From Rhizomys pruinosus (Eukaryota > Chordata > Mammalia > Rodentia > Spalacidae), in assembly GCA_009823505.1 (NCBI GenBank), contig VZQC01006876.1, positions 3,172,038 through 3,236,037 on the forward strand: 64,000 bases of DNA, given 5' to 3'. The notes beneath the pieces were generated by a model. The model made no database searches and was not told the DNA's origin. It saw only the letters and a list, made by a program, of their open reading frames with translations. Position numbers and translations under genes: made by a program. This document shows positions 43,058 through 53,747 of this stretch, piece after piece (positions within the stretch are counted from its first letter, which is position 1; each line of letters starts with the position of its first letter).

Positions 43058-43291
43058 CCCCTTGCAGAGGACCTCTTGCAGAGGACCCAGGTTTGATTCC
43101 CAGCACCCACATGACAGCTAACAACCATATTAGACTGGGGGGGGGCACATGCCTTTAATCCCAGCACTAGGAGGCAGAGGTAGGTGGATCTCTGTGAGTT
43201 CAAGGCCAGCATGGTCTATATAGCGAGCTCCAGGCCAGCTTGGACTAAAGGGAGACCCTGTCTCAAAAAGAAAAGAAAAAAAAAAAAAAAA
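43058..43291 (+). repeat. Composite B3-head/B1 SINE (copy 2, 5'-truncated)
   Basis: B3 head from cttgcagaggacc (a small internal repeat of it) to cagctaacaaccatatta, then B1 gactgggggggggcacatgc to a long A-rich tail. Same junction as the other composites. Confidence 0.75.
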
Positions 43292-43545
43292 GCTGGCTGC
43301 AGAGGTGTGTGTGTAATCTCAACATTTCTACAGTGAGATGGGAGGCAGAGACAGGAGAAACACCCCCTCCTCCCCTCAGAAGTTCCTTGCAAGCTAGCCT
43401 GGAATACTGAGCCCAGTAGCGAATGGGAAGAGAGACTTTTCAAAGAAGGTGAGGACTGACACCTGAGATTGTCCTCTGACCTCTGCATACATGGCACAGC
43501 ACACATGTGCTCTTATGCACAAACATATGTGCTCAAAAATAAATA
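43292..43545 (+). repeat. B4-type SINE
   Basis: gctggctgcagaggtgtgtg ... gcaagctagcctggaatact ... acctgagattgtcctctgac ... AAATAAAT tail. Confidence 0.7.
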
Positions 43546-43551
43546 TTTAAG

Positions 43552-43702
43552 GCTGGGCATGGTGGTGCACTCCTTTAATCCCAGCACTTTGGAGGCAGAG
43601 GCAGGCGGATCTCTGTGAGTTCAAGGCCAGCCTGGTCTACAGAGCAAGCTCCAGGCCAGCTGGGACTAAAGGGAGACCCTGTCTCAAAAAGACCAAAAAT
43701 AA
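43552..43702 (+). repeat. B1 SINE
   Basis: Complete B1, gctgggcatggtggtgcact to aaaaagaccaaaaataaa. Confidence 0.93.
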
Positions 43703-43703
43703 A

Positions 43704-43899
43704 GGCCGGGTGTGGTGGCACACACCTGTAACCCCAGCATTGGGAGAAGAGGCAGATGGATCTCTGTGAGTTCAAGGCCAGCCTGGCCTACATAGTGAAT
43801 TCCAGGACAGCTGGGCAGCTGGGCAGCTGGGCAGCTGGGACTACAGGGAGACCTTGTCTCAAAACACACGGACACACAGACACACAGACACAGACACAG

Positions 43900-43937
<38 letters not shown>
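43704..43937 (+). repeat. B1 SINE with internal 8-bp tandem and (CA)n tail
   Basis: Complete B1 in which CAGCTGGG is repeated four times (43808-43839). The A-tail region has become a CA microsatellite (about 43864-43936). Confidence 0.92.
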
Positions 43938-44100
43938 CCAAAATAAATAAATAAATATTTTTAAAAAATGAATCAAATACAGTTTCTGTAATGGTGGGGA
44001 ATTGATAGCAAAAGGAATAGATACTTAAGTCTCTTATACAAAATGTATAAAAAATTGTATACAAAAAGTATAGTAAGACTATACTTTCAGGGATCATTTC

Positions 44101-44357
44101 TTTTTTTTTTTTTTTTTTTTTATTAATTTTAATTTATTTCGTATGTGTATGAATGTACTGTCTGCATGCAAGTCTGTTGCAACCCGTGTCATGCCGCGGA
44201 GGTCAGAAGAGGGTCTCGGATTCCCCTGGAACTGGAGTTCTCCTGGAATTGGAGTTTCAGACGGTTCTCGGCCGCCATGTGGGTGCTGGGGATCGAACCC
44301 GGGTCCTCTGTAAGAGCGGTCAGCGCTCTTAACCGCTAGGCCATCTCTCCAGCCCCG
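44101..44357 (-). repeat. B3 SINE
   Basis: CpG-rich antisense B3 with a T21 tail. GGGATCATTTCT on both sides is its duplication. Confidence 0.95.
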
Positions 44358-45127
44358 GGATCATTTCTATAGTTTGTAACAAAATGGTATAAAATGTTCA
44401 CATAATCTACATGCTTCTTTTACACATCCCCATATACTTCAAATCATCTCTAGTTATGTATAATACCCAGGCCAATGTAAATGCTCTGTAAATAGTTATT
44501 ACACTGCACTGGGAACAGTGACAAAAAATGTCTGTACATGTTTAGTATAGAGGCATTTTTTTTCAACCTATGGTTGGTTGAATCTGCATGTTGAAAGTGG
44601 GATGCTGTAGAACACTGGCTGTTCATGCCCTGTGACTCGAGGCAACCAAGAAAAACAGAAAGACTAAGTAGACTAATAACAGCTATGTTTTATGGATTTC
44701 TGCTAGACAGCCCTACCACTTTATCATTACTGCATATCTAGACACCCCATTCATTTATTTTAGGAAAATAACAATTAATAGAATAGTTTCTTGGTTTCAA
44801 GTTGATACCAAATCTTGCTCAGAAATGTGTTCTTCATGCCTGACTGGACAAGAATTTTGGCATAGGGACATAAGATTAGAAACAGTCAGAATTCTGATAT
44901 TTTAAAAATCAAGTGACTCAGGAAAGTACTTAATGTCTCCAGGACTCACTGTTTTCTTTTATTAAAATGTGGACTCGGCTTATATGACATTTCTACTGGG
45001 GAAAGGCTTTTGGGAGAGTCTCAGATGACATAGTCCAGGTATGATGTGTGAGACAAATTCCACCCAGGCTATACCCAGTCTGGCCCCAGTGAAATCTATT
45101 TTTTCAGTTCTACAAGTTTTGAAAATC
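44358..45127. other. Unassigned AT-rich stretch
   Basis: A MIR-like trace at about 44905-44990 (agtacttaatgtctccagga). No gene recognised. Confidence 0.4.
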
Positions 45128-45190
45128 ACAGGCAGGGACACAATTCAATGGCAGTTACATATATGAGATGCTAGGTTCCATCCCCAGAAC
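45128..45190 (+). repeat. ID-like SINE fragment
   Basis: cagggacacaattcaatggc ... gctaggttccatccccagaa: tRNA-derived ID-type unit abutting the next B3. Confidence 0.5.
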
Positions 45191-45394
45191 TTAAATTTTT
45201 AAATTTATTTTTATTTTATGTGTATGAGTGTTATGCCTGAATGTATGTAAGTGCACCAGTGTTGTACAATACCTGGGGGGACAAAAGTGGGCTTTGGATC
45301 CCCTGGAGCTGGAGTTAAGTTGGTTGTTAGTTGCCATATGGATGCTGGGATTCAAAGCTGGGTCTTAACTGTCGAGCCAGCTCTCCAGCCCCTA
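45191..45394 (-). repeat. B3 SINE
   Basis: Antisense B3 with a short internal gap near the head (gggtcttaactgtcgagcc). Confidence 0.85.
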
Positions 45395-45546
45395 TCTCCA
45401 GTACTTAAAAGAAAATAAAAACAAAACCCAAACTACTGACAGAGCTCCTTAAAGCAGCTCTCATTTCTGAAACCATCTGTGGCATATAAGTTTTCAGCTC
45501 TTTCAATAAAGGTTGAGTAATATTCATCCCATGCTTCCTCCAGTAA

Positions 45547-45805
45547 ATTTTTTTTTTTTTTGGTCTTTTGGAGACAGGGTCTCCCTGTAGCCCCAGCTGT
45601 CCTGGAACTCACTCTGTAGACCAGGCTGGCCTTGAACTCACAGAGGTCTGCTTGCCTCTGCCTCCTGAGTGCTGGGATTAAAGGCATGTGCCACCATACC
45701 CGGCCTAAGATGGTTCTTAGCCGCCATGTGGGTGCTGGGAATCAAACCTGGGTGTTATGCAAGAGCAGTCGGAGCTCTTAACCACTGAACCATCTTTCTA
45801 GCTCA
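45547..45805 (-). repeat. Composite B3-head/B1 SINE (copy 3)
   Basis: On the minus strand: B3 head (45804 to 45706) ending ggctaagaaccatctta, then a complete B1 (45705 to 45560) and poly(A). The duplication TCCTCC(A/G)GTAA at 45536-45546 and 45806-45816 brackets the whole unit, so head and B1 were inserted together. Confidence 0.85.
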
Positions 45806-45816
45806 TCCTCCGGTAA

Positions 45817-46168
45817 CTCTTATATGACAGACGCTTGTGGTGTCTGCTAATAGCTGGGATTTCAGCAGTAACCTACATCTTGTCCATATATTTATAGAAG
45901 TCTGAGTAAATGTTCCCATACTGGCATGCTTTCCAGACTGACAGTTTCTCACAATCATGATGAGCTTAGAAAGTTACTTTGAGAGATTATTAAAAAGGGG
46001 GACTTGGGAGGGTGTGATGAGTCTGTGTATCAGGCTCAACTCAGAGGAGGGGCTGGACATGCCTGACACCTCCATCTGAGGAATGGTCAGCAAGGTGGTG
46101 CAGAGAGCAAGTGATTAAAGCTGGAGCCCTCCCTTGCCATCCTAGCTCGGGACCAGGCCCTCTCTCAA
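45817..46168. other. Unassigned non-coding stretch
   Basis: No recognised element. Confidence 0.3.
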
Positions 46169-46335
46169 AGGGCTGGCTGAAGTGGCTCAGCAGGCAAGCC
46201 TGACTTTACAGTCAAGTTTGATTCCCTCCCAATCCACATGGTAGAGGGAGATAAGTGACTCCAGTAAGTTGTACTCTGCCCTCCACACTCACACTGTAGG
46301 ATACACACGCTCCCCCCATAAATAATAAATAAACC
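46169..46335 (+). repeat. tRNA-headed SINE (B2/B3-like)
   Basis: gggctggctgaagtggctca ... ctctgccctccacactcaca ... AATAATAAATAAA tail. Confidence 0.65.
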
Positions 46336-46851
46336 TAAAAGATATTTTTCCATTCACATTTCTTTCAAAAGAAACAATATGCAGGAAATACTAAATTTCT
46401 TGAACTAGACTTACTGAACCTGTTCAGTGCCCCAAGGTCCTTTGCAAATAAACAAATTCCATAGCTATAAAGTAGGAATGGCATTTAGATGAATTGTTGA
46501 TTTTTATTTTTTAAATGCTGAAATTACAAACATACATAGAATAATAAAACTACTTTCAAATTGCAAAGAAAAGTGGAACTTATGTGGCTCTTGTATCATT
46601 TGTCTTGTCCATTTAAAAAAGTGCATTATTATTTAGCTTGTGGAACAGGCCACGTGTATGGGTGGCCCTCAGTGGTACACAGCTGTCCTTGCCATCCTTG
46701 GGACTCATGATCGTTAACAAACACGCGTGCTTATTGAAAAAGAGATTCAGACAAGACAATAAGGACAAATCACTGACATTCATGCTATCCAACCAAAGGC
46801 AGGCAAAACAAAAGAAAACACCACCATTCAGTATACTTCAAACACAAATAT
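46336..46851. other. Unassigned non-coding stretch
   Basis: AT-rich, nothing recognised. Confidence 0.3.
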
Positions 46852-47000
46852 TCAGCCAAGCATGGTGGCATATGCCCAGAATCTCAGCACTCTGGAGGCA
46901 AAGGCAGGAGGATGACGAATTCTAGGCCCTTCTGGACTACATAGTGAGACTGTCTCAAACAAAACAAAACAAACAAAACAAAACAACCAAAAAAACCCCT
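46852..47000 (+). repeat. B1-like SINE
   Basis: cagccaagcatggtggcata ... ggactacatagtgagactgt with an AACAAAACAAAAC tail. Shorter, older B1 type. Confidence 0.75.
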
Positions 47001-47132
47001 CAAAAATCAGTAGGACTTATTGGGGAATTTCAGCATGATGGACGATGTATTTGAAGTGTTCCTCTCAGCTATTTAATTTGTACAAAGTATCAAAAGATAA
47101 ATAGCCGGGGGCCAAAATATATACTTTAACAT

Positions 47133-47352
47133 TTAAGATTGATTTTATTTTTCATTGTGTGTACGTGTGTGTTTGTGTGGTGGTCTGTGCATGTGAGTGC
47201 TGATGCCCTTGGAGGCCAGAGGCTTTAGATCCCCCTGGAGCTGGAGTGACAGGTGGTTGTGAGCTGTCCAATGTGGGTGCTGGGAACTGAACTTGGGTTC
47301 TTTGCTAAAGAAAAAAAGAACATATTAACCACTGAACCATCTCTCTAGTCCC
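47133..47352 (-). repeat. B3 SINE
   Basis: Antisense B3, diverged, ending ccatctctctagtccc. Confidence 0.8.
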
Positions 47353-48936
47353 ACATTTTCCTCTTTCTGAAGTGAATTTTATTTGCTTTATTAAGATGCT
47401 TTTCTCAATGAAATCTTTGAAGAACAAGAAGGGCCATGTATGCAGGGTCTGGAGCATGCTAGATAAGTGCTTTTCTACTGAATTACATTCTTAGCTACAA
47501 TATATCCTGTAACTAAAAAAAATGGTCTGTTATTTTAACAGGCATTTTATTTACCTAATGTATTTTTAATCTACTCTTCTGTCTTCTGATTTATTAAAAT
47601 ACTACTCCTGTAGCAAGCAGACTAGCTATTTTTAACACCAGGGCTGTAAATGCTTTTGTGACAGAGATATGTCACTTAGCACAAAGAGATAAGGATAGGT
47701 CCCATGGGATTCTGAGCAAGTAAATGATTCCTCTTAATCTCATTGAAATCACAGTGTTCTGTTTAGTGTTTTAAGTCTGCTTTGGATATGACTGATGGCT
47801 ACAAGGTCATTTCTAAGGTCAGCCAAAGACAAGGTTGCCTATCAGGGACCTGCCTCTATCAGTGTAGGGGGAACTATCTACAAGTGGTAGGAAAAAAATA
47901 GCTGACCTCAGTCAGGCCAGCTAAGGAAGACTGCCAAACTTGTGATCCCGTGCTTTAAAACCTGTTTGTAAGAAAGAAACTATTTTTTAATTGTTTTAGT
48001 GTGTTCCCAGAGTTCTTCAAATGTACAAGAGTTACAGCACACCCAATGCTGTACTGAAATCCCTTTCTTAATGCAGATTCTGATGTCTTACAAGGCATCA
48101 GCTTTTCACCTCCTGAACATAACATTGAGCCTTTGGGCTGGCACATACTAGATAGTCAGTATGGCTCATTATAGGATGTTAAACATCTACAAGAGGGAGG
48201 CTTCTGACCCACTGTGAGACAAAGATGGAAATTAAAATTTCACACCTGGCTAATAGCTTTTGGTATAATGGAAGGTACCTTACGTTTTATAGCAAAGTTC
48301 ACAGTTTTTAAAAATGACTCCATGTCATTTCATCTTGTTCTTACTATAGAAGTTTAGCAAGACAACTATTATTTCCATTCTCTACATGTAAAAGTTGAGC
48401 TCTTGTCTGAGCAAATCATGGCACAAAGATTACAACTACAGTCTTCTGATGTTTAACCTTTATCACGGCATGAGCCAGCCTAGACGGCGAATGTTGTGTG
48501 TATGTCTGAGTCCATCTCCCGAGAACTTCAACCTACTCATTTCATCCTCTTATCTACCTGCATCGCCTTAGAGAAAGATAAATGAAAAACACCGTCTTTC
48601 CAGACAAGCTTGTTTGGTTTGTTGGGAGGCATTGGTATTCCTGGGAAGACCTGAAGGGCAAGAGGCAGGCAGTAAGGTGGGTCAGGAAGCAGTGATGGCC
48701 ACAGGTATCAACTGGTAGGTTGTGCTTTTAACCTTCTCTTGTTTGTAAACAGATGGATCCTGTGTGAATCTGGGTGGCTGTGTGGAGCCTGGTTCCTGAC
48801 TACCCAATGGCAGTTCTCAGAGGTTCTCTTTGGCTGAGAGGAATTTTTGTTGTTGTTGCAAGATGTTCCATAAGTATATGAGTTTTAAAGGAGAATTCTG
48901 CGAGGCATCTGTACATCCTTTTAAAAATACATTATT
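47353..48936. other. Repeat-poor block, no gene recognised
   Basis: About 1.6 kb. Holds only an ID-like trace (about 47436-47497, antisense) and a MIR-like trace (about 48365-48455, antisense). Frames are short. Confidence 0.4.
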
Positions 48937-49094
48937 AAGCCTGGCGTGGTGGCGCATGCCTTTCATCCCAGCACTCGGGAGGCAGAGGCAGAAGGATCTC
49001 TGCGAGTTCAAGGCCAGCCTGGTCTGCAGAGCGAGCTCCAGGCCAGCTGGGACTAAAGGGAGTCCCTGTCTCAAAAAGACCAAAAAAAAAAAAA
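48937..49094 (+). repeat. B1 SINE
   Basis: Complete B1 with an A15 tail. AAATACATTATTA on both sides. Confidence 0.95.
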
Positions 49095-49106
49095 AATACA
49101 TTATTA

Positions 49107-49450
49107 GAGAAAGGGAATCTCTGAATTGTTTAAGTTAATGTTTTACTGTAGTGTTTATAAGGACTGTGTCTATTCCTAATTTGTTATCTTTTGTAGAGTC
49201 TGATATTTGACCCTTCCAGATAGTACTCATAATTATTTGCTGGCCAGATGAGGTGCATAGAAGAAGCCTTAAATCAAATTCCATGCATTTAATACCTCAA
49301 AATGTCTTCTCTCCTCCAACAATGAATATTATGGGCTGTTTGTGTAGCGGCTGACTTCTTGATATTGATTAGTTCCTGAAAGAAGCTCTGTTTTGTCTAC
49401 ACATCAGTATTAATCATTTGGCCAGTGAAATTCTTCATTAAAAATGAAAG
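49107..49450. other. Unassigned non-coding stretch
   Basis: Nothing recognised. Confidence 0.3.
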
Positions 49451-49616
49451 GAGCCGGGCATGGTGGCACACGCCTATAATCCTAGCACTTAGGAGGCAAA
49501 GACTTGTGAGTTCAAGGCCAGCCTCCAGCCTGGTCTACATGTTAAAGTCCAGGCCTGCTGGGGCTACAGGGAGACCCTGTCTCAAAAAGACCAAAAAAAA
49601 AAAAAAAAAAAAAAAG
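49451..49616 (+). repeat. B1 SINE
   Basis: agccgggcatggtggcacac ... A-rich tail of about 22. Internal variation: gccagcctccagcctggtct. Confidence 0.92.
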
Positions 49617-49985
49617 GAAATTGAGAGACAGTGATAGAGATTAGTGTGACTGCTAACAGTGGTAAACTTTCATCTTACTGTATGTTTGACTCCTTGGATT
49701 TAAACTGGTCTGCTCTGGCCAAGTGTGACACAAGCAAAGAAGATGTGTTGTCAAAAGTTTTGTCTAAAAGGTTGAGATGCCATTAAAGAATAGGATACTT
49801 AGAAAACTTCCTTGAGAGCATGTAAATGTCATTTGCTACTTTATTTGCTTTTTGGTTTATTTGTTCAATAAGGAAAGTTAACTAGCATTGTTTAGGAAGA
49901 TGAGAAATTCTTATTTAAAAATATTTAAACAGTGATTACTAAAGAATATTGAACAGTTTTCCAAGGTATCAAAAAGAATTGGGGG
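49617..49985. other. Unassigned non-coding stretch
   Basis: Nothing recognised. Confidence 0.3.
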
Positions 49986-50106
49986 GGTGGTCTTTTTGAG
50001 ACAGGGTCTCTCTGTAGCCTCAGCAGGCCTGGACTTTAACATGTAGACCAGGCTGGCCACAAGATCACAGAAATCTGCCTGCCTCTGCCTCCAGAGCGAT
50101 GGAATA
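49986..50106 (-). repeat. B1 SINE (5'-truncated)
   Basis: Antisense B1 through tctgcctccagagcgatgga; lacks the B1 5' end. Confidence 0.8.
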
Positions 50107-50379
50107 AAAAAGCTTTTCATAGAGAGTGTATCTGTGTCTAAATCCAGTTCTTGGAGACTACGGTGAAGTCAACACACAGCTACTGACTGGGAGCGGCCTA
50201 GGAGCAGGTTACCGAAATGTTCTGGCCGGGAGTTAACTCAGCTGCCCCAAGTGGGATGGTAACTGTCCAAGGCTCTCAGTTGCAAAAAAGCACAGCGGCT
50301 CAGGAAAGGGCATTTAGGCACCCTGCAAGAAAAGCATGCCAGGGTTCTCTTAGAGAAATTAGAAGCCAGGTCTTGTAGT

Positions 50380-50510
50380 GTTTGATTTTTTTTTCTTTGT
50401 TTGACAAACACTTGCTACACAGTCCAGCCTAGCCTCAAGTCTCTGAAATCCTCCCGCCTCAGCCTCCCGCTGAGTACTGGGATTACAGGCGAGTGCCACC
50501 ACACCAGGCT
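50380..50510 (-). repeat. Old B1-like SINE
   Basis: Antisense, Alu/PB1-like wording: cctcccgcctcagcctcccg, gggattacaggcgagtgcca. Confidence 0.65.
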
Positions 50511-51457
50511 CAATACTTGAATCTTGTGGTTTAAGTCCTCACAACTTTTTGTTGAAAACGAGCGTCAAAAGGGAAAATAAACGGCACTTATATTGTCTGA
50601 TACTATCATGATGTCAGGTTATTGTCATGGAAAACAGCTGTAGCTTTTTATTCTTCATGACAAAGAAATGAATTCTTTCTGGAGAAACTTTCCCCTGGGT
50701 TCCCTGTAAAAAATGTTTTTATATAAGGGAAAGGAGAATTTTCAAGGCAATTTAAGAGTAAAGAACAACAAAAAAGGTGCCCAATCTACCTCAGTATCTA
50801 AGCGTTCTCTCTGTTGTGTTTCTGTTTAAAGCTGGGCCGACAACCCTTCCCGGGATGAGCAAAAAGTAAATGTTTCACTAGGCGTCGTCTAACCCAGCGG
50901 CCCTTCCATTTTGCTCTATTTTCGACTTGGGGACGCAAGAAATCCTTTAAAAACCTGGGCCGCGGCGGCCGGAGCCTAGCGCACGGCGCCAGTGAGCTCA
51001 AGTCGCTGCGCCCGGAGGGGGACCCGGTGTCTTGGTCCCCGCCCCTCAGGGTTACTCAGACCTTGGTCGCGCTGGGCGGAGCCCAGGTGGGGAGGGCGGC
51101 CCCAGGCGTCGGTGACACCGCGGGGGGCGGGGGGAGGCGCGGCGGCCGCACCCCGCCCTGGGAAGAAACCGGCCAGGTGTGGCCTGGGCGCCGAGTGCCA
51201 GCGGGGTGGAGACTCCCGAGCCGCAGACCAACACCAACACCCAGCCCCGACGCAGCTCCTCTGCGCTCTCACCGCCCTCCGAGCCACAGCTCGGGTCCTG
51301 CTCCTGCGCCGTCGCCGTCCCCGCGATCGCCCCGGCTGGGGCCGCCCCGGTGCCCACGCGACCTTCCCGCGGCCCCTGTCCTCCGCCCCTGTGCGTTCTC
51401 CGAGGCCGCGCCTCGCTTATGTCCCGGCGTTGAGCGGCTCTCCGAGTGCCCGGCGAC
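50511..51457 (+). promoter_or_regulatory. Dsp: Dsp upstream region and putative promoter/5' UTR
   Basis: SINE-free sequence that becomes strongly GC- and CpG-rich from about 50930. A TTTAAAA string at 50946-50952 sits just before the GC rise and could serve as a TATA-like element, which would place transcription start near 50980. This is inference; no start site can be read from sequence. The 5' UTR would then be about 480 nt and contain a four-codon upstream frame at 51419-51433. Confidence 0.5.
51419..51433 (+). other. Short upstream ORF before Dsp
   Basis: ATG at 51419-51421 followed by three codons and TGA at 51431-51433, ending 24 nt before the Dsp start codon. The context is weak (C at -3, T at +4). 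Could modulate initiation if the mRNA includes it. Confidence 0.55.
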
Positions 51458-51660
51458 ATGAGCTGCAACGGCGGCTCCCACCCGCGGATCAACACGCTGG
51501 GCCGCATGACCCGCGCGGAGTCGGGCCCCGACCTGCGCTACGAGATGACCTGCGGCGGCGGAGGCGGCGGCGGCGGCGGCGGCGGCGGGGGCGGCGGGAC
51601 CAGCAGGATGTACTACTCCCGGCGCTGCACCGTCAACGACCAGAACTCGGACGGCTACTG
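51458..51660 (+). CDS. Dsp: Desmoplakin, coding exon 1 (partial gene)
   Basis: Encodes the N-terminal 67 residues plus two bases of the next codon. Desmoplakin is the cytoplasmic plaque protein that links desmosomal plakoglobin and plakophilins to intermediate filaments. The start MSCNGGSHPRINTLGRMTRA, the ESGPDLRYEM block and the exon end NDQNSDGY are the recognisable desmoplakin N-terminus. The ATG at 51458-51460 has G at -3. Residues 33-47 are 15 consecutive glycines encoded at 51554-51598; human desmoplakin, as I remember it, has only a few glycines here. The plakin repeats, rod and C-terminal plakin repeat domains are encoded by exons outside the window. The frame breaks in phase 2 at TACTG before GTGGGT; the expected next residue is Cys (TG plus one base of exon 2). 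The frame that runs on into the intron is not coding. Confidence 0.97.
51554..51598 (+). repeat. (GGC)n polyglycine tract in Dsp exon 1
   Basis: 15 glycine codons, mostly GGC with one GGA and two GGG. Likely to vary in length between individuals or species. Confidence 0.95.
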
Positions 51661-51666
51661 GTGGGT
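51661..51666 (+). promoter_or_regulatory. Dsp: Dsp intron 1 splice donor
   Basis: TACTG followed by GTGGGT, a good match to the donor consensus and to the phase expected from desmoplakin. A second GT (GTACCC at 51665) is a poorer donor. Confidence 0.9.
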
Positions 51667-52790
51667 ACCCCGCCCGGACCGCGGGTCGGGCGCCCAGCAG
51701 TCCAGCGGGCTGCAGGGTGGGACCCGCCTCCGCGCCAACCAGGAAACCCAGGCGCACCGAAGTGTTTCTTCCGAGGTCTCGGAAGACTTTACTGGCGGCG
51801 CTGCGAGCTGGACCCGGGTGTCCAGACTGCCCGCACGCGCCAAGCAGACCCGCGAGTGTGGGTGTCTGTGGGGACCCCGGTGCGGTGCACCTTTTCTGGG
51901 AACCTGGACTGGGTCCCGCCGTCCTCACGTCTAGCCAGCCTGGGAGTGGCCGCGGCGGGCGTGATCACTCCCTTTCCACTCTAGTCTCCAGTCCCCCCAC
52001 GCCTCAGGGGCGCGGTGAGCGGGCGGGCGGGGACGCAGGGCTTCCTACCGTCCCCTGCCTGGCGTCCCAACTGCAGGTGGGAGGACAGGCGACCCGGGCT
52101 GCGACCGCAAAATCCAGCTTCGCTAATTAATAAAAAGGAAAACTAGGAAGGGGGAGGAGTCGGGTCTCACGCGCTGTCCGGTGGCCTCGGAGGGACTCGG
52201 GGATCCAAACTTATGGACACCCCAAAGACCAGGACCCTGGCCGCGCCCGGGTTCCCAGCCACCAGGCCACCGGAGGGCGTGGGTGTGCGGGCAGCTCTGC
52301 CCTGTCCCGCCTCGGACACCCGTGTTCTGCAAACCGGGCTCCAGGGCCTGGGGCGTCGCTGGACGCGGGGTCCCTGCGCGGCCAGGACAGGGTGCTCCGC
52401 TCCCTCCTCCCCCGCGGGGCCTCTCGGTACCCGCGGTCGCACCAGAGGCCTGGTGCCCCTTTTATGAAAGAGCATCCCGGGTGACTGTCCAGTGAGGATC
52501 TCCGGTCTCTGGGCAGACTTTGATCTCAATCTACAGAGAGGTCCGGAAGTTTCGGGTGGGAGGGCGACCCTGGCGGAGGGCGGCGCCTCGGCCAAGGAGC
52601 CCAGAGGGGCCCGGGGCCCTAGAGCTGGGTCCTCTTCCTGGGATCATTGGGAAGGAGAGCCGGGGTCTTGGTGGGTGGAGGAGGTAATGAACCAGCTTCG
52701 CTGAGTCGCCAGAGCTTTCTCCTGCAAGCCAGTGTGAGCTGTGAGAGTTTCGCAGCCCGCCCCCTCCCAACCCTTCCCACGTCGCGCCCC

Positions 52791-53564
52791 TGGGAAAGAG
52801 GCTGGAGCCTAGGGACTTTATTATCTATTTATTCAGCACTGTGGCCGCAGGCAGAGGCGGTGCCACATGAATGTGCTCTGGTTGAGTTTTGTTCTGCAAG
52901 CAGTTTTGGAGACATGGCCTGTCCTTCCAGTTGGAACCTGTTTTCTGCCTAGATTCATTTATTTCCCAGCATCAGGATAGTTCTTTGTTATCTCAAAAAA
53001 TAAATGTGTCCCTGGGATTTCCATGAAAAATTGTGTCCAATAATACCATGAATAAACAAACAATTGTATTTTGAAAAAAAATTGCCAGCCACGTAAATCT
53101 GAAATTTTGCTTTCCTATCTTAGGCTTACAAGATTTGAGGAGCACGTTCTTTTTTTTTTTTTTTTAACTTAATTTTGGGAGCATGTTTCTTTTAACTATG
53201 TGGGTTACACAATTTAAGTCCAGGACAGAATATGAATGACTTTTTAATGCTTCTTTTCGACACTTTTATGGACCAACTGTTTATTGTTAAATTTATTATT
53301 TAGTCTGTTTCTACTAGCCTACATTTTTTTAATCTTTATTATTATTTTTATGGCATTGAAAATCAAACCCAGGGCCTTGCACATGTTAAAAAAGTATTCT
53401 TCCCCTGGCCTGATCTGCACCCACTGGCCTTCTTAAATTGACACAGTAACCAGCATCTAATTGAATGTTTTACTTCCTTGGCTTCTTATAATTTTGTAGA
53501 GAAGTAGGGTTTTTTTCTTTCATTCATTCATTAGTAAATGAACTGTGTAAAGATACTTTCTTCT

Positions 53565-53569
<5 letters not shown>
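52791..53569. other. Intronic stretch without coding signal
   Basis: AT-rich after the CpG island. An antisense ID-like fragment lies at about 53350-53415 (aatcaaacccagggccttgc). Poly(T) at 53150-53165. Confidence 0.45.
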
Positions 53570-53610
<41 letters not shown>

Positions 53611-53747
53611 CCAGACAGGGTCTCCCTCTAGTCCCAGCTGTCCTGGAATTTATTCTGTAGACCAGGCTGGCCTTGAACTCACAAAGATCCGCCTGCCTCT
53701 GCCTCCCCAGTGCTAGGATTAAAGGCCTGTGCCACCACGCCCACCCG
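53570..53747 (-). repeat. B1 SINE with very long poly(T)
   Basis: Antisense B1; about 41 T at 53571-53611 reflect an uninterrupted A-tail, a sign of a recent insertion. Confidence 0.93.

Larger units (their letters stand above)
50930..52790. promoter_or_regulatory. CpG island spanning Dsp exon 1
   Basis: High density of CG dinucleotides and G+C, in contrast to the AT-rich repeat DNA on either side. It covers the putative promoter, exon 1 and the first 1.1 kb of intron 1. Many long frames on both strands here come from the lack of AT-rich stop codons. Confidence 0.85.

Noticed and set aside
50992..51984. Open frames of 140-330 codons on both strands around Dsp exon 1
   Set aside because: They follow from CpG-island composition. 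Only the frame starting at 51458 matches a known protein, and it ends at a splice donor at 51660.
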